Notes: generated by a model not told the origin, from the letters alone. A stretch of DNA of 17,288 nt from JAQVEM01 sp964601205 (GCA_964601205.1 CAZRML010000025.1:1-17288), one strand, 5' to 3'. Shown: positions 1 to 8,558, counted from the first letter of the stretch. Program-made: numbers and translations.

Positions 1-1902
1 TCAACTGTTATTACTATTTTTAGATACTCCAATCTTTACCCCTTTATAACTACGAAATTTCATGATTTAACGGTTAATTTTGCCGGCCATAAGTCCGTGG
101 AAGCAATGCTCTGGACACTTAAATACTTTTTTAATTACGCAGCTGGCTTTGGTCTTCTTTTTATAATCTTTAATATAATAAAGACCCGCAGGGATTTTAT
201 TATTTCTCTTACTGTTTTACTTTCAACCTGTCCGGTGGTGGTGGCTGTGGGCTTTTACCAGAAATTCATTAATCCTTATTTTGGAACAAGTACTTTCTGG
301 ATAGAGGCAGGAAGGATAAACGCTACCTTTACTGACCCTAATTCACTGGGGGGTTATATCATTATACTTTTTCCTCTTCTGGTCTCGCTTGTTATATATT
401 TTAAGAAATGGTACCTAAAGATTCTGGCAGGAGTTTTTCTGGCTGTTTTTATATATTTTAGTTTTTTATGCGGCTCCAGAAGCGCATTTGTTGCTATTGT
501 TATTGCTTCTGGCTTATTTATAATTATAGGGTTATCAATGGCTTTAAAGTATTTTTTAAAAAGGAAAATAAAGAAGCCTAACAGGAGCGCTTTGCTTTCG
601 GCCGGGATAATTATACTTATTATGATTATAATCTTTTCATCATTTCTGGGAATTATTATAAAAACAAGGATACTCAATGGGGTGTATGAATTTGAAGGAA
701 CTGGAATTATACTGGTAGACAGATTAATAGAAACAGCGGGGGATTTTTACCAGTCATATAAAGAGAATGGCTTTATTGATGCCTACAGAGATATATCTTC
801 TGGCAGAGAGATACTGTGGAGGCAGGCGTGGTACATGTTCAGGGACCATCCGGTATCCGGTGTAGGGCAGGCAGCATATTTTATTGAACTTTCTGATTAT
901 CACAGAAGGTATCACAGAGGTTTTCATATCCTTGATTTTACCGGAAATTATTATCTTCAGATATTATCGGAGCTGGGGATTGTAGGAATTATACTGGTTT
1001 TGTTTATATTCTTCCTTATCGCAAAAACCCCGGTAAGATATTTTTTAAATAAAAATAGAAATAAAGAATTAAACAGGCAGGACTGGTTGCTTTCTGGACT
1101 TGCAGTTTCCTTTTTGGTAATGCTTGCCTCACTATTTTTTGGCCCTCATACTAATTTTATAGAGGTGCAGTTTTTATTCTGGCTTATTATTGGCCTTATG
1201 CTTGCGTATATAAGTATTAATTCTTTGGGTAAGCAGAGTCGAGAAGCACTTAAGAGCGAAGTGGCGGAAAGATCAGAAAGAGGCAGGTATCGTGGCTCCG
1301 GAAATATACCGGATTCAAAAACTGGCGCTGATATAATTTCTTCCGGTTTGAAAGATGAAGATAAAAAAGAAAGATTTAGGAGGTGCCTCCATATTGGCGG
1401 TTTAAGGCAGATAAAATTTGATTTAGTTTCAAGGATTGTTCTTATAGCAATAATTATCTTATTTGGAGTTACATTGCTTATTAGCTCTGTGACGGATCTT
1501 TCCATAAATACAAAGCAGACTTTATACAAATGGGAAAACTATTACGGTTTCTATGATGAGGAAGTTATAGATGGGCGCCAGATAAGGTGGGCATCAATCG
1601 ATGCCATACAGGTTATGAATAAAAAGGGAGATAGTCTTATTGTGCCGGTAAAGGATAGCGATCCGTCAGGTCATCTTCTACCTCTGTTCATAAGGTTTTA
1701 TATAAATAATAGTCTGGCAAGGATAGTAAAGATCACTGATAAGCAGTGGCATGATATAGAAATAGACCTCTCAAATTATCCTGAAGATAGATTTGTGTTT
1801 ACTGTTGCATGTAGCAGAAGCTGGACTCCTAAGGAGAGGGGGCTTTCTATGGACTCAAGGGAACTGGGGGTTATGATGGGTAAGTTTACTTTTGAGGATT
1901 GA
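1..1902 (+). CDS. O-antigen ligase/polymerase family membrane protein (5' end outside window)
   Basis: The frame is open from base 1, with no stop before the GTG at 97 or the ATG at 106, so the true start lies upstream; residues below are counted from the GTG at 97. Hydrophobic segments fill about 9-375. Family signatures of Wzy_C/WaaL proteins are present: R-x-N-A-T-F-x-D-P-N near 73-82, GSRSAF near 126-131, a large loop with SGREILWRQAWYMFRDHP (235-252), then GNYYLQILSELG (283-294). Such proteins ligate lipid-linked glycans to an acceptor or polymerise repeat units. After the core comes a charged linker (about 378-430), another membrane segment (about 442-463), and a soluble domain (about 480-601) ending in SRSWTPKERG and DSRELGV. 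The charged linker should be cytoplasmic, placing the end domain outside the cell (inference). The Wzm/Wzt genes downstream favour ligase over polymerase, but the two cannot be told apart by sequence. Confidence 0.85.
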   Translation, partial: STVITIFRYSNLYPFITTKFHDLTVNFAGHKSVEAMLWTLKYFFNYAAGFGLLFIIFNIIKTRRDFIISLTVLLSTCPVVVAVGFYQKFINPYFGTSTFWIEAGRINATFTDPNSLGGYIIILFPLLVSLVIYFKKWYLKILAGVFLAVFIYFSFLCGSRSAFVAIVIASGLFIIIGLSMALKYFLKRKIKKPNRSALLSAGIIILIMIIIFSSFLGIIIKTRILNGVYEFEGTGIILVDRLIETAGDFYQSYKENGFIDAYRDISSGREILWRQAWYMFRDHPVSGVGQAAYFIELSDYHRRYHRGFHILDFTGNYYLQILSELGIVGIILVLFIFFLIAKTPVRYFLNKNRNKELNRQDWLLSGLAVSFLVMLASLFFGPHTNFIEVQFLFWLIIGLMLAYISINSLGKQSREALKSEVAERSERGRYRGSGNIPDSKTGADIISSGLKDEDKKERFRRCLHIGGLRQIKFDLVSRIVLIAIIILFGVTLLISSVTDLSINTKQTLYKWENYYGFYDEEVIDGRQIRWASIDAIQVMNKKGDSLIVPVKDSDPSGHLLPLFIRFYINNSLARIVKITDKQWHDIEIDLSNYPEDRFVFTVACSRSWTPKERGLSMDSRELGVMMGKFTFED

Positions 1903-1996
1903 GGCGTTTTATACTAAAGTGAAATTACAGTAACTCTTGGTTGCTTATAGAATATCATGGGAGTGGAAAAGCTTTTATTATTTTTTGGTTTATAAA

Positions 1997-2005
1997 TGTT
2001 ATAAT
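1997..2005 (+). promoter_or_regulatory. Extended -10 promoter ahead of wzm
   Basis: The sequence TGTTATAAT is a perfect extended -10 element (TGn plus TATAAT). No good -35 hexamer lies 16-18 bases upstream, as is common for extended -10 promoters. The expected transcript start is about 2012, leaving a leader of nearly 40 bases before the wzm ATG. It lies in the 147-base gap after the ligase-like gene, where I see no strong terminator. Wzm/Wzt may therefore also receive read-through transcription. Confidence 0.45.
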
Positions 2006-2049
2006 AGTCGCTGAATTTTTAAAGGGTTATTTGTAAGTCAGGATTTTTA

Positions 2050-2844
2050 ATGTTTTCAGGAGTTAAAAAACTTTTTTCATACAGGGAGTTACTTTTCAGC
2101 CTGACCAAAAAAGAGCTCAAGGTAAAGTACAGGGGCTCTGCGTTGGGTTTTTTCTGGTCACTCCTTAACCCTATTTTAACCATGCTGGTTTACTCCTTTG
2201 TGTTTTCCATTGTCCTCAAAGCAGGCATCGAGCAGTTCGCGATTTTTTTAATCTGCGCCCTTCTGCCATTTAATTTTCTTTCTAATTCTGTAAATTACGG
2301 AGCAGGAAGTATTATAGGAAACAGCAACCTTGTAAATAAAATATATTTTCCTAGGGAGATTCTTCCGCTTTCTATTGTTCTGTCAAATCTTATTAATTTC
2401 TTTTTCGAGCTTGTGGCTCTTTTTATAGTACTTGGAGTAATGGGTTATAAATTTTATGTTTATCTTTACCTTCTTCCGGTGGTAATATTTTTCCAGTTTT
2501 TCCTTGTTGTGGGCATGACTCTTCTGGTCTCAGCTTTAAACGTGTTTTTTAGGGACCTACAGCATCTTATAACTATTATAATGATGGTATGGTTCTTTGG
2601 AACCCCTATTATTTATCCTTTAAGCATGGTTCCCCCGGAGTACCAGTTTTTTATAAAGCTAAATCCGATGACAGTGTATGCTGCTTACTATCGTAATATT
2701 TTCTATTATGTTAAATATCCGGAGGGGGCTGGATTCCCGACAATAACTGATACTCTTATTGCCCTGGGCATTACATTCCTGATATTTTTTGTGGGGTATT
2801 TTGTGTTTAAAAAACTGGAGTACAGGTTCGCAGAGGAGATTTAA
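2050..2844 (+). CDS. wzm: Wzm-type ABC-2 polysaccharide export permease
   Basis: This 264-residue protein has the length and layout of ABC-2 polysaccharide/teichoic acid permeases (Wzm, TagG, RfbA). A cytoplasmic N-terminal stretch contains KKELKVKYRGSALGFFWSLLNP (about 19-40), the conserved coupling and entry motif of the family. Roughly six membrane segments follow, with the typical YFPREILPLS loop (about 99-108), NVFFRDLQH (about 164-172) and a FFGTPIIYP segment (about 182-190). It should form the channel moving a lipid-linked glycan across the cytoplasmic membrane. The ATG has an AGGA six bases upstream. The stop lies 23 bases before wzt, so the two form an operon and a functional pair. 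Whether the substrate is O-antigen, teichoic acid or another glycan cannot be decided here. Confidence 0.92.
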   Translation: MFSGVKKLFSYRELLFSLTKKELKVKYRGSALGFFWSLLNPILTMLVYSFVFSIVLKAGIEQFAIFLICALLPFNFLSNSVNYGAGSIIGNSNLVNKIYFPREILPLSIVLSNLINFFFELVALFIVLGVMGYKFYVYLYLLPVVIFFQFFLVVGMTLLVSALNVFFRDLQHLITIIMMVWFFGTPIIYPLSMVPPEYQFFIKLNPMTVYAAYYRNIFYYVKYPEGAGFPTITDTLIALGITFLIFFVGYFVFKKLEYRFAEEI

Positions 2845-2867
2845 ACTGGTTTTTAGGGTGGTTATCT

Positions 2868-4220
2868 ATGAAGAAAAATAATCTAAGTTACAGGAAAAGC
2901 AGGATTAAGAACTCCGGTGATAATACAGCGGTTGAAGTTAAATCTGTTTCAAAAAGATACCGTATTTATCATGAAAAAATTCCCAGCCTGAAGCAAACTA
3001 TTCTTACCCTGAGGCGAACGACATATGAAGAGTTTCTTGCGCTTGATAATGTCTCGTTTTCCGTAAAACACGGGGAAACCTGCGGGATTATTGGTCCAAA
3101 TGGTTCAGGCAAAAGCACCATACTCAAACTTCTTGCAAAAATAATACAGCCTAATTCCGGAAAGGTGATTGTGAATGGTCCCCTTTCGGCTCTACTGGAG
3201 CTGGGAGCCGGATTTCATCCCGACCTGACCGGAAGGGAAAATATCTATATAAATGCGGCGATACTCGGGATGAGGAAGAGAGATGTGGACAGGAAATTAA
3301 ATGACATTATAGATTTTTCCGGTCTGGAGCGTTTTATAGATACACCGGTAAAAAATTACTCTTCCGGTATGTATATGAGGCTTGGCTTTTCGGTGGCTAT
3401 AAATGTCAATCCCGATATTTTACTTGTAGATGAAGTTTTAGCCGTGGGTGACCAGGCATTTCAATCAAAGTGTTATAAGGTAATATATGATTTTATGAAA
3501 AGCGGCAAGACTATCATAATAGTTTCTCATGACCTTGATACTATTTCTGATTTATGCAGCAAAGTTATATTCTTAAAAGATGGGAAAATAATGGATATAG
3601 GAAAGCCGCTGGATATAGTTTCAAAGTACAGGGCTTATGTTGAAGAACTTGAGAAAAAGAGAATTGTAGAGCAGCAGAGAGCGGAGAGGAAAAAGATTTT
3701 TAAGACCGTGATTGACAGCAACCGTAAAATTGTTGATGGTGAAGAGATAGGAAGGCTTTCGCATCTCAGCATTGACGGGGAGACCATAAACCGCTTTGGC
3801 TCAGGAGATGCAGAAATTAAAGGCATAAACATGTTTGATGAAGGCGGGAGGAAAAAAGACTACTGTGAATATGGTGACAGCGTAAAAATTACATATAATG
3901 TCCTTTTTAAAAATAAAGTAGAGGAACCCATATTTGGTATAAGGATAACTGACTACCGTGGTAATATCATTTACGGTACAAATTCAAGACTGAAGAAGAT
4001 TGAAACAGGTGTCTTCAATAAGAATGAGGAGGCAAAAGTAACTTTTTCCTTTAAGGTAAACCTTATTGGCGGAGAATATTACGTATCTCCTGCCGTTGGC
4101 TACAATGACAATAAAACATACTGTGACTGGGTAGATGATATGTTTACCATAAATGTGATCCACAGGAATATAGCAGAAGGCCTTGCGGACCTCGACCCTG
4201 AAATAAATATAGAAAGATAA
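2868..4220 (+). CDS. wzt: Wzt-type ABC ATPase with C-terminal glycan-recognition domain
   Basis: This is the nucleotide-binding partner of the Wzm permease. Residues 20-245 form an ABC ATPase: Walker A GPNGSGKST (76-84), signature YSSGM (164-168), Walker B ILLVDE (184-189) and the H-loop His (221). A charged, probably helical linker (about 255-282) leads to a beta-rich domain (about 305-435) of the Wzt_C type. At 450 residues it matches two-domain Wzt proteins rather than the roughly 250-residue TagH/KpsT-like short forms. In E. coli O9a and related systems this C-terminal domain recognises a terminal cap on the finished chain and so couples chain termination to export. A capped polymer is therefore likely here (inference), although no capping methyltransferase or kinase lies in the window. 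AGGGTGG seven bases before the ATG serves as ribosome binding site. Confidence 0.93.
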   Translation: MKKNNLSYRKSRIKNSGDNTAVEVKSVSKRYRIYHEKIPSLKQTILTLRRTTYEEFLALDNVSFSVKHGETCGIIGPNGSGKSTILKLLAKIIQPNSGKVIVNGPLSALLELGAGFHPDLTGRENIYINAAILGMRKRDVDRKLNDIIDFSGLERFIDTPVKNYSSGMYMRLGFSVAINVNPDILLVDEVLAVGDQAFQSKCYKVIYDFMKSGKTIIIVSHDLDTISDLCSKVIFLKDGKIMDIGKPLDIVSKYRAYVEELEKKRIVEQQRAERKKIFKTVIDSNRKIVDGEEIGRLSHLSIDGETINRFGSGDAEIKGINMFDEGGRKKDYCEYGDSVKITYNVLFKNKVEEPIFGIRITDYRGNIIYGTNSRLKKIETGVFNKNEEAKVTFSFKVNLIGGEYYVSPAVGYNDNKTYCDWVDDMFTINVIHRNIAEGLADLDPEINIER

Positions 4221-4221
4221 C

Positions 4222-4237
4222 CTTTTTAACTAAAAAG
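4222..4237. repeat. Small AT-rich inverted repeat between convergent operons
   Basis: CTTTTTA and TAAAAAG (arms 4222-4228 and 4231-4237) form a 7-base stem with a 2-base spacer in the 63-base gap between the ends of wzt and the oppositely oriented ABC ATPase gene. Its position suits a bidirectional terminator, but the stem has only one GC pair and too tight a loop. Termination activity is doubtful. Confidence 0.25.
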
Positions 4238-4283
4238 TAAAATAGCAAAGTGTAATATGGCAAATTAAATTTTTAAGTAAAAG

Positions 4284-4994
4284 TCATGAGTTCATAATTT
4301 TTACAATATCATTTTTTAGGCCATTTAACCTGGCATTAATTAAGTTTCTTTCGAGTTGACTTTGTTTAATTTTAATATTGTTTATAATCCTTACTGGAAG
4401 GCCTTTTAAAACAAAAATTTCATTGCCAAGCATAATAGCTTCTTCAATATCATGAGTAACAAATATAACAGTTCTTTTATCCATCTGCCATAGATTCAGA
4501 AATGAGTAAAGAATATCTTTTTTTAATTTAAGATCTAATTGTTTAAACGGTTCGTCCATCAGGAGGATATCTGATGGGAATGCGAATGCTCTTGCGACTG
4601 CGACTCTTTGCGACATGCCACCACTTAACTGATGGGGGTAATAGTCAGAAAATCTTTCAAGACTGACTAATTTAATAAATTTTTCGGTAATTTCCTTTCT
4701 TTTATTTTTTGAATAAATATCTTTTAAAACAAATTCTATATTACCTTTAGCGGTTTTCCATCCAAGCAATCTGGGTTCCTGAAAGATATATGATATCGTT
4801 CTATGCTTTAGATTTTCGAATAAGCCACTATCGGCAGGATATATTCCGCTTATAAGATTTAACAATGTGGTTTTGCCACATCCTGATTCTCCGATGATTA
4901 CGGTTATTTTATTTTCGGGTATCCTGATGGTAAAATCTTTAAAGACCATCAGGTCTTTAAAATTTTTAGTTAGATTTTTAATTTCAATGTACAA
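4284..4994 (-). CDS. ABC importer ATPase, nitrate/sulfonate/taurine (SsuB/TauB) type
   Basis: This 236-residue ABC ATPase energises uptake by the permease and binding protein encoded just before it. Visible motifs are Walker A GESGCGKTT (35-43), Q-loop FQEPRLLGW (71-79), signature LSGGMSQR (123-130), Walker B ILLMDEP (143-149) and H-loop THD (180-182). The Q-loop EPRLLGW wording and overall size are typical of the SsuB/TauB/NrtD/ThiZ group (COG1116), which serves nitrate, sulfonates, taurine or thiamine-pyrimidine precursors. The start is a TTG codon at 4994, one base after the permease stop; no ATG gives a full-length protein, and MYIEIKNLTKNF aligns with usual family N-termini. Translation is probably coupled to the permease. 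The substrate cannot be read from the ATPase. Confidence 0.9.
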   Translation of the reverse strand: MYIEIKNLTKNFKDLMVFKDFTIRIPENKITVIIGESGCGKTTLLNLISGIYPADSGLFENLKHRTISYIFQEPRLLGWKTAKGNIEFVLKDIYSKNKRKEITEKFIKLVSLERFSDYYPHQLSGGMSQRVAVARAFAFPSDILLMDEPFKQLDLKLKKDILYSFLNLWQMDKRTVIFVTHDIEEAIMLGNEIFVLKGLPVRIINNIKIKQSQLERNLINARLNGLKNDIVKIMNS

Positions 4995-4995
4995 T

Positions 4996-5757
4996 TTAAT
5001 ATTTCCACTTTACTGTTTTTTTCTCAATAATTCTTATTAGTAATTCAAAAAGATAACTTATCAGTATGGCTATTATAGTCCATGCAATTACTTTATCGGT
5101 TTCCAGGTATATTTTTGATAATTGCATGTTCGTACCAATTGCTTTTAAGGGATTACTTAAAACTTCAGCTGCAATTACAGCCTTCCATCCGATACCGACC
5201 GAGGAAACTCCGGATGCTGTTATAAAAGGCAATATCGCAGGAATATATATTTCTGTTAAAATCCTCTTTTTTGTTATTTTATATGATTTTGCCATTTCCA
5301 GGATTTTTTTATCAATATTTTTTACCCCTTCTGCAACATTTGTATAAACTATGGGAAATGATACCAGGAAGCTTGCAAATACAGGGACATTTTCAGAATT
5401 AAACCATATTAACGAGATCAATATTATCGATATTAAAGGAATGGATTTAATAACTACCAGGGCAGGTTCCATTAGCCTGTAAAGTATCTTGTTAAATCCT
5501 GTCGCTATCCCTAAAACAATTCCCGATAGGAATGAAATGACGAATCCTATAAGTCCTCTGGCTATCGAATGAAATACTGCACTTAAAAAATCACCCTTCC
5601 TCGCGACTTCTATTATACTGACAAATGTGTTCTCGGGTGAAGGTAAAATAATCTCTGAATCTATCATAAAGGATACTATTTTCCATATTATGAGAATAAT
5701 GGAGATTGCAGCGAATAAGATGAGATAATCTTTTTTTTTATTTATTTTATCCATCAT
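4996..5757 (-). CDS. ABC importer permease, SsuC/TauC type
   Basis: This 253-residue membrane protein of the BPD_transp_1 (MetI-like) superfamily has about six membrane helices. An N-terminal helix (about 11-32) is followed by ILPSPENTFVSI (36-47), the signature of nitrate/sulfonate/taurine permeases. The EAA cytoplasmic loop that docks the ATPase reads ILEMAKSYKITKKRILTEIYIPAILPFI (about 152-179), and GIGWKAVIAAEVL (187-199) is also diagnostic. It forms the translocation channel for the substrate delivered by the lipoprotein upstream. Two adjacent ATG codons (5757 and 5754) could both start it; either lies inside the end of the binding-protein gene, giving an 11- or 8-base overlap and suggesting translational coupling. 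Confidence 0.92.
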   Translation of the reverse strand: MMDKINKKKDYLILFAAISIILIIWKIVSFMIDSEIILPSPENTFVSIIEVARKGDFLSAVFHSIARGLIGFVISFLSGIVLGIATGFNKILYRLMEPALVVIKSIPLISIILISLIWFNSENVPVFASFLVSFPIVYTNVAEGVKNIDKKILEMAKSYKITKKRILTEIYIPAILPFITASGVSSVGIGWKAVIAAEVLSNPLKAIGTNMQLSKIYLETDKVIAWTIIAILISYLFELLIRIIEKKTVKWKY

Positions 5758-6775
5758 AATAAAATTGACTTTCAGGTATTTTCCCGCCTATATCTTCAGG
5801 TGAAAATTGATATAATATCCCCATATATTCATCTAAAATTTCTTTTGCGCTTCTTTTGTCCTGGTACATAAGGTTACATCTGGGTATTACCGTTTCTGCA
5901 ATTTCCTCGTTTATACCTATTTTAAGTTTTTCAGCCATACTACCTGCTTCCCCGGAATTGTTGTTTGCCCAGTTGATAGAATCTTTATAATCCTTTAAGA
6001 ATGTTTCTAAATTATTTTTATTATGCTCTATTATATATGAAGAAACAATCAGGCATGTCTGGGGCAGGATATTCGATGAGTTTATTTTTCCCCATTCTTC
6101 CTGGATATCCATTACTATCTCAAGGCTATCATTTGCTTTAAGGACGCCTGTTACATAAGGTTCGGGAAGTATTCCTATATCCTGCCTTCCAGCAATAAGG
6201 AGCTGACTTAATTCTACCTGTTCAAATGAATAGTCAAATGTCATATCTCTTTCTGTATCAATCCCATTTTTATCTGCAAGATATCTAAAAACGACATCCG
6301 GGGTGGAACCTTTAGAAATAATATTTATCTTTTTCCCTTTTAAATCTTCCCATTCGCCATTTTTGATGTTCTGGCTTTTATCTGAAACAAGATAAAGAAC
6401 ACCTCCTCCAACAATTGCAATAAGTTTTATGTTTACTCCCTTGTTATATAATTTTGCAGCAACATTTGTTGGAAGTACCGCAATAGCAATTTCGTTTGAC
6501 ATAATTCTTGCTATCATAATGTCAGGGGAGCCAACTATCTCATAAGCAAAATTACTGTTTCCATTATTTGTAGAAGATTCATTAATTAATTTTATCATAC
6601 CGATTGCACTGGGTCCTCTTAGAATACCTATTGCAATCTTACTTTCTTGGCTGGCTTCTTCTGCAGCAGGGTTTGATACTCTAACTAAATTTTGAATTTT
6701 TTCACATCCAGAAAAAATAAAATTGGTGGTGAGAAATACTGATATGAATAAAAGAATTATAATATTTTTTTTCAT
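5747..6775 (-). CDS. Lipoprotein substrate-binding protein of SsuA/TauA/THI5-like family
   Basis: I chose the ATG at 6775 because it begins a clean lipoprotein signal peptide: MKKN, a hydrophobic core, then FSGC with lipid-acceptor Cys24. A longer frame up to 6853 would put 26 hydrophilic residues before the signal and run into hydA. The mature protein is a two-lobed periplasmic-binding fold of COG0715 type: GILRGPSAIGMIKL (50-63), AVLPTNVAAKLYNKG (99-113), KGSTPDVVFRYLADKNGI (155-172), GILPEPYVTGVL (201-212), and a closing GGKIPESQFYYDG (330-342). This wording resembles a subfamily I associate with clostridia and other anaerobes whose ligand I do not know. Only 10 bases separate it from the hydA stop. 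Nitrate, sulfonate, taurine or a thiamine precursor are the known ligands of the wider family; none is specifically supported. Confidence 0.88.
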   Translation of the reverse strand: MKKNIIILLFISVFLTTNFIFSGCEKIQNLVRVSNPAAEEASQESKIAIGILRGPSAIGMIKLINESSTNNGNSNFAYEIVGSPDIMIARIMSNEIAIAVLPTNVAAKLYNKGVNIKLIAIVGGGVLYLVSDKSQNIKNGEWEDLKGKKINIISKGSTPDVVFRYLADKNGIDTERDMTFDYSFEQVELSQLLIAGRQDIGILPEPYVTGVLKANDSLEIVMDIQEEWGKINSSNILPQTCLIVSSYIIEHNKNNLETFLKDYKDSINWANNNSGEAGSMAEKLKIGINEEIAETVIPRCNLMYQDKRSAKEILDEYMGILYQFSPEDIGGKIPESQFYYDG

Positions 6776-6785
6776 TCTTTGCTTT

Positions 6786-8558
6786 TTAATATTTTTTTCT
6801 TTTTGTATAACTGGTATGGAGTAACTCATGAGATTTGTGGCCCAGGGGTTCATGAAGAAAATCTTTGTAAATCCTTTTTATTTCAGGATTGTCATGAGAT
6901 TTTCTAAATTCCAAAGACTCATCTTCTGCATAAATTGCATCGGTTCTTTTTTTCCTTATTTCATTATTTACAGGCATGGGCTGGCCTCCACCTGACAGGC
7001 AACCACCCGGGCAGGCCATTATCTCAATAAAATGATAGGGAGATTTTCCGGCGCTTACCTGTTCTACAAGCTTTCTTGCGTTGGAAAGCCCATGGGCAAC
7101 AGCAACTTTTAATTCAACATTTTCAAGAAATTGCCACTCAGCTTTGTAATTTTCAATTTTAATTGTTGCTTCTCTTACTCCTTCCAAGCCTCTTACAGGT
7201 ATAATATTAAGATTTGGAAATGGAACCTCTTTTCCTGTAATTATTTCATAGGCTGTCCTAAGAGCAGCTTCCATAACACCGCCGGTTGCACCGAAAATAA
7301 CCCCTGCTCCTGTATGTTTACCAAGTATACTGTCACACTCGGAGTCTTCAAGTGATTCAAAATTTATTCCAGCCTGTTGAATCATTTTTCCGAATTCTCT
7401 GGTAGTTAAAACATAATCTACATCTTTATAGCCGCTGGAGCACATTTCCGGACGGTTAGCTTCAAATTTTTTTGCGGTGCAGGGCATTATTGAAACAACC
7501 ACAATGTCTTTAGGGTTAATTTTCATGTTCTGGGCATAATATGTTTTTGCAAGGGGACCGAGCATCTGTTGTGGGGATTTACAGGTTGAGAGGTGTTCAA
7601 GAATATCAGGAAATTCATACTCAATGTATTTTACCCATCCAGGGGAGCATGATGTAAACTGTGGTAGCGTCGCGTTTTCGTTGTCTTTAATTTTTTTCTT
7701 CAGTTTTGCAAGAAGTTCCGTCGCTTCTTCTATTATAGTGAGGTCTGCAGAGAAGTTGGTATCAAATACTGCATCAAATCCAAGCATTTTGAGAGCTGTA
7801 ACCATTTTACCGGTAAGGCTCTGACCCGGCTCGAGTCCCACTGCTTCTCCCAGACCCACTCTTACCGCAGGTGCAGTCTGGACCACGACATGTTTGGAAG
7901 GGTTATTTAAAACTTCCCACACTTCATCAATGTAGCTTTTTTCTGTAAGTGCTCCGGTTGGGCAGTGAATAACACACTGGCCGCAATTCGTACAGAAGAT
8001 GGAATCCATGGGTTTTTCAAAAAAAGTGGTAATTTTTATCCCGGAACCCTTTCCTGAAACGCACAGCGCATTTACATCCTGGAGTTCGGCACATGTTCTA
8101 ACGCACCTCTGGCATTTTATGCACTTACTATCGTCTTTAATTATTGAGGGGGAAGACCTGTCAATTGTATAATCTTTTGATATGCTGATGTACTTATCAG
8201 GATCAACCAGATATTCTCCGGCAAGAGCCTGCAGCTCGCAATTACCATTTTTGTAACAGTGAAGACAATCATTGTTATGCTCAGATAATAAAAGGCTAAT
8301 TATAGTTTTTCTTGCTTTTCTAACACTATTACTACTGGTAAATATTTCCATGTTTTCTTCAACAGGTGTTGCACATGCCGGTTTTAAGCTATTTACTCCT
8401 TTTTGCTCGACAACGCAGACTCTGCAATTACCTGCGATACAGATGTCTTCGTGGTAACATAGCGTGGGGATTTCAATATTAACCTTCTTTGCTGCCTCAA
8501 GTATAGTTGAACCTTCTTCAATGCTGACTTCGATATCGTTTATTTTTAAATTAACCAT
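6786..8558 (-). CDS. hydA: [FeFe] hydrogenase catalytic subunit HydA
   Basis: The 590-residue protein reduces protons to H2, or oxidises H2, at an H-cluster. Order: [2Fe-2S] domain (C34, C45, C48, C62), His-ligated [4Fe-4S] site (H94, C98, C101, C107), two [4Fe-4S] sites (C146/149/152/156 and C189/192/195/199), the H-domain, and a small-subunit-like tail (about 535-590). This is CpI-like M3 architecture. H-cluster motifs are L1 TSCSPGW (302-308), L2 MPCTAKKFE (358-366) and L3 EIMACPGGCLSGGGQP (512-527). L1 normally reads TSCCP, so Ser305 sits where a cubane-ligating Cys is expected. The ATG at 8558 starts the ferredoxin fold; the frame extends to 8657 but that would overlap hydB by 74 bases. 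An AGGAGG lies 13 bases before the chosen ATG, slightly distant. It lacks the extra C-terminal [2Fe-2S] domain of Thermotoga HydA. Maturases HydEFG are not in the window. Confidence 0.95.
   Translation of the reverse strand: MVNLKINDIEVSIEEGSTILEAAKKVNIEIPTLCYHEDICIAGNCRVCVVEQKGVNSLKPACATPVEENMEIFTSSNSVRKARKTIISLLLSEHNNDCLHCYKNGNCELQALAGEYLVDPDKYISISKDYTIDRSSPSIIKDDSKCIKCQRCVRTCAELQDVNALCVSGKGSGIKITTFFEKPMDSIFCTNCGQCVIHCPTGALTEKSYIDEVWEVLNNPSKHVVVQTAPAVRVGLGEAVGLEPGQSLTGKMVTALKMLGFDAVFDTNFSADLTIIEEATELLAKLKKKIKDNENATLPQFTSCSPGWVKYIEYEFPDILEHLSTCKSPQQMLGPLAKTYYAQNMKINPKDIVVVSIMPCTAKKFEANRPEMCSSGYKDVDYVLTTREFGKMIQQAGINFESLEDSECDSILGKHTGAGVIFGATGGVMEAALRTAYEIITGKEVPFPNLNIIPVRGLEGVREATIKIENYKAEWQFLENVELKVAVAHGLSNARKLVEQVSAGKSPYHFIEIMACPGGCLSGGGQPMPVNNEIRKKRTDAIYAEDESLEFRKSHDNPEIKRIYKDFLHEPLGHKSHELLHTSYTKRKKY

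Noticed and set aside
354..677. Minus-strand frame of 107 codons in the ligase-like gene
   Set aside because: It is an antisense shadow of membrane-helix codons; its composition simply mirrors them.
1903..2049. Possible rho-independent terminator after the ligase-like gene
   Set aside because: No GC-rich stem followed by a T-run was found; only AT-rich sequence with the wzm promoter.
6776..6853. 26-codon N-terminal extension of the substrate-binding lipoprotein
   Set aside because: It lies within hydA and would place hydrophilic residues before a normal lipoprotein signal peptide starting at 6775.
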